Source: Didymodactylos carnosus
Taxonomy: Eukaryota > Rotifera > Eurotatoria > Philodinida > Philodinidae
Reading direction: 5' to 3'
NCBI GenBank assembly: GCA_905250885.1
Contig: CAJNOQ010002231.1
Coordinates: forward strand, 1 to 25,521
DNA: 25,521 bases
Shown here one piece after another: positions 1-10,797 of the stretch. Under the pieces are notes generated by a model. The model made no database searches and was not told the origin of the DNA. It saw only the letters and a list, made by a program, of their open reading frames with translations. Each line of letters opens with the position of its first letter. Within the stretch, counting starts at the first letter, position 1. The translations under genes were made by a program, and so were the position numbers.

Positions 1-1291
1 GTCGAAATTTTAAATGCTCGTTTCTCAGCAACCCAGCAATATTTTTTCAAACGGAAAGCGCCGTTTTACTCAGAAATGTCTATATTTTCTTTTATGACTG
101 ATTCGAACGAGTTGTGTGAGATACGATCGAGTAGTGTTTTATGTAACGTAGTCGCCGCTTATGTGAAATGGCTCTTAAGAACCTAAAATATGTCAGTTTT
201 TTATAGTTTTATTAAGTTTTTGTCTCCAGTGCCTTCAGAACTTTTCTTATACTGAGCCTGATAGAGAAAAGTGTTCTCATCACAAAGGGATCATCTCCGA
301 GATGTTCAATCGTTTTTCGCGGAGATCTGAGCATTGCGATACATGCCTTGCACAAACCGATCGAATTAATGTTACTTCTAGTGTACATAACACTGATGGT
401 TCCATTCCAGTCATGTTATGAAGAGAAAGAAAGAAGAATACCCGATATAGGGTGCTGCCGAATGGCAGCATTCATTACCCCGATATCTTCCCCGCAGTCG
501 ACCAGCTTCTGAAATAGTCACCCATATTGTTACTAGTCATCAACTGCAGCTCTGACCAGAAGGCTAGCTTGAATCAGAGTTCTTTTGCCAAAATACTTGA
601 GCTCCTCATACACACTCACTAACCACGTACTAACTTTTCAGAAAGTTCTGCACCAGAGGCGCTGTATTGTACGTCACAACGTAGTGAGTGTGCTATCGGA
701 CGAGTGATCCGAGGCACCAAGGCATAAGTAACTTTCCCAAGGTTATTACATAATTTTGCCGGCGCCGAGGTCGAACACAGTACTTTTCAAGTACGTGACG
801 AACAACATTACCATCAAGTCATACTGTCATCATTATGAGAGGACTAATTGGACCTTTGCTTCCAACTTTGCCAAGAAAATGGAAAATTAGGAAAGAGTTA
901 TCCATGACAGATAGACTAATCCTTTTTCTTCTTTCATTCGATATCCGGCACCATGTTTCGCAGCACGTACAAAACCAAACAAAAACATGGAGCAGATTTA
1001 GCTTCAGCAGTACATTTGGGTTCTTTGACAAGTCTTTTTTGTTTAGTTTCGTACGTACCACAACACATGATCCCAAAGTAGGGCAAAAAGATGAGTCTGT
1101 CTGTTAAGGAAAATGCTTGTAATGAATAAATGGAAACTCATTTAACGAATATTTATCTGAATGAAGGTCATTAATGATCGTCTATGACTGAAGGCTAATT
1201 TTCTTGCCTCGCGTCAGACAGTAGGTGAGTCCTATCCTATCCATTCTGTTTCATTCATTGTATTGTTATACGCGTGACGTATTATTCACTC
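1..1291. other. Non-coding or unrecognised left flank
   Basis: No gene could be supported in this stretch. The plus-strand frame beginning at base 1 is open to a TAA at 184-186 (61 codons), so the window might start inside the end of a gene or an intron read-through, but the peptide is not recognisable. Around 819-1107 both strands are open for 85-90 codons. The two frames overlap almost completely and neither looks like a known family. A small hairpin with a 7-bp stem and a 4-nt loop lies at 453-470. Positions about 655-780 are locally richer in G+C than the rest of the window. Confidence 0.4.
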
Positions 1292-1294
1292 TTA

Positions 1295-1322
1295 CGAGGG
1301 AACCATCTGAGGTGATACCTCC
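1295..1322 (+). repeat. Left terminal inverted repeat, 28 bp
   Basis: Perfect reverse complement of 1608-1635. It contains its own short hairpin (GAGGT, 3-nt loop, ACCTC) at its inner side. It forms the left end of the 341-bp element. Confidence 0.9.
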
Positions 1323-1607
1323 GAAAGTCTGATTTTCTGAGATCTGAAAGTTTGACTATATATGGACTGTTAAGTAATTTAATTTCTGACCGTTTATCTT
1401 TGGATGATCGCAGTAATACAGATAGTAAACGTGATGAAGAAGTTGCTAAACATTTATATGATCACGTCGAAAATTTTTCATCTTGTATAAGGGTGAAAAT
1501 AGGAAAACGTCGATAACTTTTGAAGGAATGAGATTGGGGAAAATCCTCTTTAGGGTTTTTACTATCTCAATATACTCAACTAAATGAGATATGAATGAAT
1601 GAAAACG

Positions 1608-1635
1608 GGAGGTATCACCTCAGATGGTTCCCTCG
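1608..1635 (-). repeat. Right terminal inverted repeat, 28 bp
   Basis: Perfect reverse complement of 1295-1322, followed directly by the right copy of the TTA duplication at 1636-1638. Confidence 0.9.
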
Positions 1636-1638
1636 TTA

Positions 1639-2209
1639 GTGGATGTTTATACTCCTCATGGTTAATTCTGTTCTTAAATCATCTCAGATAAAGCAAAGCC
1701 GCAAAAAATATCTACCAGCATGCTAATTGATTCAAGATCATCAATAAGTTATTTTTCTATCAAAATTCCTTCATCATATAGTTGATTGGCGTTCAAAAGT
1801 TCTTGCAAGAGTTCTTTTAGCCGTCACATAATTCTTATTATCCCATAAATTGATACACAATTCATTTGTAATCTCTGATCATACAGTCAAATCGAAAATT
1901 CAAGAGTAAGATATAATCTAAATCATTTTGATATAAATATAATATACCTGGTTAACATCACCATAGTTTTGAGAGGATCTATTAGCCGACTTGCAAAATG
2001 AATGAATGGCCGAAGTCTAAACATGGCAAATAATATTAAATTAGTCATCCATGTAAATCTTATATTATGTTCCACATGTTCGATCAATGGCTGAGAAAAT
2101 CTTTTAAGTCAGCATTATATAACGAACATAAAAACACGGTCATTAAGTTTTATAGATTAAACGATACCTAAGTAGAATAGAGTCTTTGTTAATATACGAA
2201 GTCGGATAA
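1639..2209. other. AT-rich spacer, nothing recognised
   Basis: No open frame, RNA gene or repeat could be supported between the TTA-flanked element and the large inverted repeat. Confidence 0.5.
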
Positions 2210-2464
2210 TTTATATTTTTGTTTTCTCATAAAATATATACTTTGTCTTCGTAAAATTTATTATTTACAATCAACAGTTAGACGTTTCGATTACATCGTG
2301 CAATCTTCTTCAGTATAACATAATGTCATACGTTTATGTTTTGTTCATGTTTATGTTATACTGAAGAAGATTGCACGATGTAATCGAAACGTCTAACTGT
2401 TGATTGTAAATAATAAATTTTACGAAGACAAAGTATATATTTTATGAGAAAACAAAAATATAAA
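2210..2464. repeat. Perfect 114-bp inverted repeat (foldback) with 27-nt spacer
   Basis: Arm 1 is 2210-2323, arm 2 is 2351-2464, and the spacer is 2324-2350. Base-by-base reading of arm 2 in reverse complement gives arm 1 with no mismatch over 114 bp. A transcript across it would form a very long hairpin. No clean target-site duplication is visible at the outer ends. Within each arm is a 33-nt motif (2361-2393 on plus, 2281-2313 on minus) of the form CTGAAGA, a 7-bp stem with a 3-nt loop, then GAAAC, which resembles a hammerhead-ribozyme core like those reported in Penelope-like retroelements. The match is imperfect. Possible explanations are a foldback transposon, two head-to-head copies of an element end, or a sequencing or assembly fold-back artefact. 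Confidence 0.9.
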
Positions 2465-4191
2465 CGATATTTGGAGATTATGTGTATTCGTATAGAGGAG
2501 ACATATACATTGTGGAAAGTAGTTCTATTCTACTTGTTTTTCAAATCACGAAAAACTATACTATCGAAAAAAAGTGTCTTGATAAACCACTGGGCTGGCT
2601 TCAAAACAGGTTTACAGTGCGTTTGGAAGGCATATTAGGTGAATTTTCTCATCTTTTTACTGTTAGTCGCCTCAATGTCTTAAAAAAAACACCTCTAAGT
2701 CGCTGCTTTTTTTTGAAAATAATAGCTTAGGTGCATTTGATAGATATCATTAATACATCAAAAACACACAATGCACTAGCTACGATCAAGACACCTAGTC
2801 GTTCATCAGCCATGGATAAACCATGTAGTCACATTCAAGGCAACGAAATTGCATCGAGACTATTGTTAGACACAAAATTATCCTGATACCTAGTCAAGAC
2901 AGCTAGCAAGAGAAATCAAGAGATAAGTTTTTTCAGAAGTGTCCTATCTGCATTGTTTCTTTGGCCACTATAGTGACTACCATATTCTTGCACAGACGAT
3001 TTCTAATTTGTTGCTTATTTATTTAATTATGTTAGATTCGTTCAAATCAAATAGATGAATTAATGAAAGAACTTGGTCAGAAATCATCAGATTTTCCTCA
3101 CTTTAAAAATATTATAAAATGAAAGCATCTTGTTAGTGAGTAGATGGTGATATATTAACAACAAGATCTTTTCCCTTCTGATGATAAACAACATATGAAA
3201 TGTTCGATCTTACAGTGCTCTCATACAGAAAAGCTAATAATACTGTTCAATACACAATGTTTAAATCAATATATCTAAATAAGATTTGACTGCATTTAGC
3301 TAGATTTAGTATTTCCTAATCTCATTTCAACTCAAAAATCGTATATCGTATTAATTTGAAAGATGCTGGATACGATAAAAATATTTATATTCGTGTAATT
3401 GCTTATTTTCCACTGTCGAATTGTATTTAAAAAATATAAACTGCAATAGAAAGCAAACTGGAATCCAGGCACCTTCGTAAGGCATGGTGACGCGTCTTTT
3501 ACATGGAAATTTCGTTTTACTGGTAAAAAATAAGGTCGCCTTTAACGTGTCTGAAGTGCATTTTGTTTTCAAAAATGCATGCCTTTTTTCAGTGTAGTTT
3601 GAACACCAGAAAATCTTTTGAATCAGAAAGATGTTCACATTCCGCTGCGAAAATCGGTTTATTTCCACTCAAAACAGGAACAAGAACTGACTGTCCGAGG
3701 ATTTTTCATCGTTATTGTTGAACGACACAATTCACTCAATCTACTTCATCGGGAAAAAAACAATATACTAGCCTAACGAAAGACTGGTAATTCATAAATG
3801 CTAGCATACATTTCTAATTTAACAGAGACGAGGTAATTCATATGAGTTATTGCTTTTGTTAAGAAGATTGTCTATTTGTCCAGAGTATGACTTTAGCCGA
3901 ATAAGACGTTGTCACTGGAACGGTATTATAATTTTGATTGAGATTAGTCAAGATGATAATCGTGTATAAATAAAAGTTTGAATTATCGGAAATAGACATT
4001 TGACAAAGCAGAAAAAGTGTTTAACAGATGCATAGGACCATATATCGCACCTGTTTCTCTCCCCTTGTGATAATTTGTTGTTCTCAAACTTTATATATAA
4101 ATATTGTCATTTGTTAATATTATATTGTACATACCGGCGCGTCATCGAAACAGCATGCCTGACGTGAATCTTTTCAAACATGAATATATTG

Positions 4192-4209
4192 TATATGTAT
4201 ATGTATATG
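4192..4209. repeat. Microsatellite (TATATG)3
   Basis: Three exact copies of the hexamer TATATG, set in an AT-rich stretch. Confidence 0.85.
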
Positions 4210-5600
4210 TGACAATAATCATCATGCTAGGTTGATGAATACAAATTAATCAAATTTTAGTTAAAATTTGATTGCATAGTACGTCCTGAAAATTAAATAG
4301 AGAAACACTCTCATAGACGAACAGTACGTGGAATAAATTAAACACTCGAGTTTTAGAAGAAAATTAGTAAATGAAAATCATCTTCAAATTTTTCGGTATA
4401 TCATCGTGAAAAGATTTATATATCTAGTAGTTAATGATTGGTATAACATTTAATATATCGTATGATTCTTATAAAACGTAGGCAACAGCATTAATTTAAC
4501 TTCTCAAACGTCTGCTTCATTCAAGGATAATTAGTTGACAATAACATTCACTTGAATCAAAGAAATAGTTCTATTCATGCAGAATAATCTATAAATTTAA
4601 TCTCTTCTGTGCGTATATGAAGTTTATTGTAGTCATCATACAATGAACGAAAACTTTAAGTGAGTGTGATTAAGATAGAACCAGTAAAACAGTATAGTGA
4701 ATAATCAACTCATCACCAATAAAATGTGTCACTTCATCACGTTGTGAAGTTGAACACTCGAATAGTAAAACAGAGAGAATAAAAGTCTGAACGACAATTA
4801 GTTTGACAAAACAAAAAAAATAACTGAAAAAGGTGAAAGTAAAAAATTTTACTCGTTTAAATAAGTGAAAACAGACGATTAATGGTTAGAAAACCACTCT
4901 AAATAGTCCATAATTAAGCCCAAATCGTTGTAAGTTGATCCGCAATTTGTGATGCTTCTTATACTATAACACTGGTAATATCTGATGTAGTTTTTTGATG
5001 GAAAAACATGGTGTAACTCGAAAACTTTTATTATTTGTTGTTCGAAATTTGAACCTTTGCTTTCACCAAATCTTAATTCGAATGATAAGCAATTGTGGAT
5101 CCATAGCTATTTTCTTACGCATAATCAACTAAAACTCATCTTTATACTATTTGCTTACTTTTGTAGCAATTGTAAAAGATGTGGAACACATGCTTTTGTT
5201 CTGATATTATAAAGTAGAATAATCCATACGCCTATTCAGAAAGAGAATGGCAATAGTTCGTTTTCTTTTTGTATATATATTGAAAATTTTGTTAAATAGA
5301 CTTGTTATGATAATTTGATTAGCAACTAGTGGTAAATAGATGAATTAATTTCTTTTTCATAAAGATCATTGAATGATTCTATCTTCAAACTATAATCTTT
5401 GAGTTCATAAATTGGCTAATTCTTCTTCACATGAAAAGAATTTTTTTTTTTAGTTTTGTGTCGTGCAGAGTTATTTTTTCTTTCTCTATTCTATACGTTA
5501 ATCTTAATATCATTTATCACAGTAAAGAGAAAAAAATGAGCATATTTCTCTTTTAGCTATTTAGCAAACTGATGACTAACTAATTTAGTTACTATCATCA

Positions 5601-5625
5601 ACATATATACATATATATATACACA
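5601..5625. repeat. AT/AC-type microsatellite
   Basis: Alternating purine-pyrimidine run of TA and CA dinucleotides with small interruptions. Confidence 0.75.
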
Positions 5626-7358
5626 CTCCAAATCTCTTCTTTAAGTCGACTGATGTGATTGTCAAACTGAAGATGTCATGGTGAGATGTGCACTTATGCA
5701 CATACACACGCACTGTCTGATGTACGACAGTTCCTTCTGGCATATTAAGCTCATCTTTTTTAATTCGTTGAGCTTTCAATCACATAGAGAACAAAATAAT
5801 GGTTGCATTTTTTTTCATTGGAGAAAAGAACATTCGTTGGTAAAGAATTACGCATATGTAACTCATTTTCATATTACAGAAAAAAAATCACATTATATTA
5901 CTAATGCATATGCCCCTCCAGATAAATAAGTTGAAAACAGACGTTTAGAATTGAAAATTTATCTTTTTGTTTCGATAATTAGGTTAACGTATTGTTAGTT
6001 TTGTTCTATAGAACTTAAATTTCATTTGTTGTGTCAGTTACTTGTTTTATAAATTACAGTGGAAGTGATTAATAGTAGTGTAATTACTCATCTACAGAGA
6101 TTCATTTCAGCTATTGGATTCGCTTTTTAACTTTGAAAATTAAAATTTTCAATTATTGAGGATGCTAGTTCCTATAGGCTTTTGAATTTTAGACAGATTA
6201 ACATAGTTATATTGTTCTTCACGTAATCTTTCAATAGCGCGTGTTAGAACAACTGCACAGTTATCACATAAACAAGACTTAACTCTATTCACTAGTTAAA
6301 ATTACGTTCTTCACCGATTTCTTTGATAAAATGATTGTTTTGATCACTATTGACTTAGCATTTTATGAGATATCAACCAACAAAGGCAAACAATGCCTCT
6401 GTACCTCATAGGAAATATTCATCTGTAGTAGATATGTGAATAAGATCAGATTTGATGCACTCTTAGTCTAAGTCAGCTCAGTTTAAGTTATATTTGTAGT
6501 TATTATATCTTGAGTATATAACATCTCTTTTTGGCTCATCTTCATCTGCGAGACAATGCACATTTTATTAATGCATCTCAGTTGACCTAGCTCAGATGTT
6601 ATCAGTTTTTAGGTTGAAATATTTGTTATAAATATTTGTAGATATGGGTTTATAAACTAAAATGCAAATCATCAATGTTTGGATTTGCACTAACAATAGT
6701 TGTGATTATTCTATTATGTTAAACAATGATGTTATTTCATGCGTGAATGGAATTCGTGGAGATTAGAAAGAAATAGCAGGTTAAATCAGTCTTCCAAGTT
6801 CTTGAGTCCAACCATGTTCGAACATCGACTCCTCGTAGAACGATATTGAACCTTTCGAGAACAGACGCTATTTTAATCTATATTTCAGTAGTTTTATCAC
6901 GGTCTAATCTTTTACAGTCTGAACAAAATCTGAACAAACTTTTAACTTTTTTTTGCTATGTGAAAGTTTCGTTCATTGTTTGTGTTATTTTACATAAATT
7001 TGCTGATGAATAGGAAAAACTCAAACACATCGTAATAAAAGTCATACTTTCTAATAAAGAGTCAGGAACTAGTTTAAAAATCTTTTTCTAAGCGTTTATC
7101 GAGGCGAGTTGAAAATATGGTCGATACACTGTGAATAATTGCAATAGATTTTATATTGCGTGATGCGATCGAAATAAAGTATTTTATTTTCCTTCTCCTG
7201 TAATCATCATCATCAACTATTCAATATTTAATTTCCTCGTTTTTCTAACCGATAGTTTCTTTCTCTTTCGCATCGTATACACAGAGTGGTGTTTCATTGG
7301 ATTCTGTACACCGCCCCATTCAATGTTTTTCTTCTCTCATCAATCCAATACGCTTTTT

Positions 7359-7391
7359 CTCTCTCTCTCTCTCTTATTCTTATTCTTATTC
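7359..7391. repeat. (CT)8 followed by (TTATTC)3
   Basis: A (CT)8 run at 7359-7374 abuts three copies of TTATTC at 7374-7391. The compound tract is pyrimidine-rich on the plus strand. Confidence 0.85.
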
Positions 7392-7435
7392 ACGGCTCAA
7401 TTTGATATTATCAACCATGTTGGCATAACATACAT

Positions 7436-7448
7436 ACACACACACACA
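7436..7448. repeat. (AC)n microsatellite
   Basis: Thirteen bases of uninterrupted AC alternation, preceded by related TACA units. Confidence 0.8.
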
Positions 7449-9300
7449 ACACAAAATTATCAGTCACGCAATTGAAAACGGAAAAATGCTTGAAAAACGA
7501 CATTGCACTTTATTCAACATCAGAATCACAGACACACAATCTTATAAAAAAGAAAAAAGAAGAAATTTTGTTGTCAACTTATTAAATAATGAAACAGACT
7601 GTTTCCAAACAAGAAGACACATCTCTCTCTTCGTTTATTCAATACATTGACCACCTGGTAGCAAAAAAAATTTCGAAATGACAACGTGTCAATGATCGAA
7701 ACGGAAGTTTGAGTTAGCAGGTTCTAATGGAATCTATCAACATATTTTTACCTCATCTAGTGAAAACACATAGTAAAGTTTTCAAAGTAAATGAAAATAA
7801 GTCAGACAATGATAACATACTTTACAAAATAGTCAATATGTGATGAATATGTGCACAACTATTAATAAAAATGGAAACTCTTTGAGTTTGAATCATATCC
7901 ACTTTACCAGAAAAATATAAAGTATTCCAGCTAAATAAATATTAGTGCTTGGATAAAACTTAGTCGTTGAATGAAAAAGATGTCAAACATGAACAATATA
8001 TCTAAACGTTAAACAACAACCTGACGATAATTCCAGAAACGATTGATTTCTATGAAAAGTACAATAGATGTTAGACGTAACCAATCTCTCTCTATATATT
8101 TATATATATGTAACGGTTGAATGGAGAGCTACCGTGTATAGGGATACATTATGATTATTATTATTTTTAATAGTGTATCTTATCACTTCTCTCTTCCCAC
8201 TCGTTGCATTACAATCAATTAGCACGTAATTTAAACTTCACAGTTCATTATTACTAAAGGCAACGGGATTGAAACATGATGATGATGACTTTATATATTA
8301 ATCAAGAAACTGATGAAAAAAAAAAAATGACCATATTCATAAGAACAAGAAAGATAAAAAACACATTTAATGAGGGTAGATAAAAATAGATATGCTTTGT
8401 GATAACATGAAACCTATAGAATACATTAAATATTTTAAAAGGAATATATCACACTTTTTGTCAAAAATTTATATTGAATATGCATCAGCTTGCTATATTA
8501 TCTAAATTTTCTTTTTTCCGCGACGAAAAAATAATTGTCTATTTCTAATATGAATGATGCAATGTAATAACTACTCGTATATATAAATAATAACTAAAGT
8601 AGATATGAATGGTTCATTAATATTTGAAAATAACCACTTGTATCATTTCTAATAAACAGAAATATACTCCTCCGTGCTCATATATCATTTCTGAGTGTCT
8701 AGAAGTTGATAAAAAGAAAATTTTAATGGTTAGTTTTTATTTGTGTATAATAAATTCTCATTTATATTGCTAGAAAAAAACCGTGTATTTAACCAATTTG
8801 TTGTGTTATCGAATATAAAATTTATTTTTATTAAGTGCATAATTTTCAACAGAAACTATGTCTATAGTAAAAAGAAAAAAAATGAGTTTGTCAATTCTCA
8901 ATATATATATTATTTATTCTTTAACTTTTTAAATACAAAGAAAAAAACCTACTGTGTGAATTTTTCCTTCTTTTTTTTTTTTTTCTTCTCTCCCTCCCAT
9001 ATAAAACAAGATGAATATGGACTTAACTCTCCATTCATGTAATTACTGTGTTTTAAAACTTGTTACATATTTTATATTTCTTTAACATCATATAGTACTT
9101 AGAACAAGTATTCATATTCACAACCTATCTCTTATAAATATTTGATAAATGCTGAGTCAAACAATAGAAAATAAAAAATCTATAAAGAAAAAAGAAAAAG
9201 AATAAAAGTCGATGTTTCCGGAATATAGAAGAGAGCGAGATCGTACAATGCCATCATCGCTTAACTTTTTGTTATTTATTTCATATAAAAAAAATAATAC

Positions 9301-9319
9301 AAAAAAAAAAAAAAAAAAA
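9301..9319. repeat. A19 homopolymer
   Basis: Nineteen consecutive A residues. It could be the tail of an old retroposed sequence, but no recognisable body or flanking duplication was found. In this composition slippage alone can explain it. Confidence 0.8.
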
Positions 9320-10797
9320 GATTTCAAATGGGCAAATTGACGCAAAATATTGTACAATGAAAATCTATTGGGAGATGTTTCATCTACATCAAAAATATCA
9401 CATCCCTTTCTTCTTATTCTTAGTTTCGTAATCAAACAAAAAAAAAATAATAATGAAAAATTCTATTACATTTAGTTGACAAATGGTCTCCTCATACTTC
9501 TGAAGTCTGAAAAATAAGAAATAAAAAAAAAAAGAAGCATGTTACACGCTGTAAACTTTATTAGTCGTAGTTTTAACTGTTATTTTTTTTGACTATCAAC
9601 AAGTGTTTCGGTTTAAAAAATTTGATAATCAAAAACTCTTATCATTGATTTCGATTGAATTACTTTCATAGAGTATATAGAATAATAGTAAAGAAACTAA
9701 AAAGAAAAAATATAGTAAAAAAGTTATATAAATTATGATACTACGCAAGAAATATGAGCAAAACTCTATTTATTATTGTCCTCTACTTTCAATTACAATC
9801 ATTTGAAGACACAATGTTTTACTTGTCATAGTATAAAAAGTATACAATAAACGAAAAACGTAGTTTCAAGATTTTTCTCGAATACATATTATCACAATTG
9901 TAATCTTAAAGTTATGCTATTCCATCTATTTTCTTTGCTACCAGAAACTTTACATTATCTAGTTCAAAATATTAGTACAAGAGTTTTGAATTTAAATTGT
10001 CAAATTGAACTATCTTAAAATTAATTTAAATATGTATCCAACAGATTCCGATACGTTCTTTAAGCAGCATACTATTTCTAAAGACAGTAAATACTATCTA
10101 TCTCTCTATCTCTATTGCACTATCTAAATTTATAGATTAATTCGAAGCTCTACTTCGATTCTCGTTTGTGTTTAGCATGTATGTCTTTGCTCTCTTTACA
10201 AACAAACGAGTAAAAAACAATTTTTTGTGCTTAATAAAATATGTTTGATATATTCAATATGTGAGAGAAATAATTGGAGAAACAACAAATTTTTCTTTTC
10301 CTTCATTTCTCTTTCATATATTAATGTCTCCAATCCTTATTCATGTATAATAACCAATCATGTAGTGAGTTTGAATATATCACAATTGTTTCTTATATTC
10401 CTTTCCTTTTCTTCTTGTTTTTTTCTATTTTTATTTTTTTAATATTAGTGAGAAATATAGTTGTTTTGTTTGTCAGCAAACGGGAGACAAATATTTTTCT
10501 CCTCTCTATACATCAAAAATCAGCCTTCAAAAAAAAAACTAAGATGAAGCGAAAAGCGATCGTTTTATAAACAAATATATGCATGTTTTAATATAAAAAA
10601 AGAAAGAAAAAGAAGAAAAAAATGTCGTTTAGAACTAAATTACAGTTAGTCAATTTTTAAAAGAGAAAAAAAAGAGAAAAACGAACGAAACTATTCGCTT
10701 TGTTGTTGATATCGTTGACAAATCAAACAAAGTTGTTTGTTGAGAAATATCAAACCGAGATATACATAAACATAATTCCCAAACGTCACGAACAGTT

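Larger units (their letters stand above)
1292..1638. mobile_element. Non-autonomous DNA transposon (MITE), PIF/Harbinger-like, with TTA target duplication
   Basis: The element proper runs 1295-1635 (341 bp). Its two ends (1295-1322 and 1608-1635) are perfect 28-bp inverted repeats that start CGAGGGAACC on each strand. Immediately outside both ends is the trinucleotide TTA (1292-1294 and 1636-1638), read in the same orientation, as expected for a 3-bp target-site duplication. TTA/TAA duplications are characteristic of the PIF/Harbinger superfamily (established knowledge); assignment to that superfamily is inferred from the duplication alone. The interior has no transposase. It contains one open frame of 66 codons (1316-1516, plus strand, no ATG at its start) that begins inside the left inverted repeat. 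Perfect end identity suggests a fairly recent insertion. Confidence 0.8.
2465..10797. other. Long AT-rich intergenic region with simple repeats
   Basis: About 8.3 kb without a gene I can support. Open frames are short, low-complexity and without family resemblance. Those at about 8743-9042 and 9157-9435 are products of A/T homopolymers. Simple repeats occur at 4192-4209, 5601-5625, 7359-7374, 7374-7391, 7436-7448 and 9301-9319. The right-hand part includes the foxQ2 promoter and 5' leader, but in DNA this AT-rich no TATA box or transcription start can be picked out reliably. Conserved enhancers could be present and would not be visible by eye. Confidence 0.5.

Noticed and set aside
1..186. 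Frame open from the window edge for 61 codons on the plus strand
   Set aside because: The peptide is not recognisable and no splice donor consistent with a continuing gene was identified. It could equally be non-coding.
453..470. Small hairpin with 7-bp stem
   Set aside because: Too short to assign a function; such hairpins occur by chance.
592..786. Minus-strand open stretch in a GC-richer patch containing PRITRPIAHSLRCD
   Set aside because: There is no start codon, it ends at a stop after about 60 codons, and it has no similarity I recognise.
819..1107. Overlapping 85-90 codon open frames on both strands
   Set aside because: They mirror each other across the same bases, resemble no family, and lack splice partners. 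Chance openness is the simplest reading.
6790..6850. tRNA-like TTCGAA segment
   Set aside because: No acceptor stem or anticodon arm could be folded around it.
8743..9435. Open frames of 92-99 codons rich in Phe, Lys, Asn and Tyr
   Set aside because: They are translations of A/T homopolymers and simple repeats, not protein-like.
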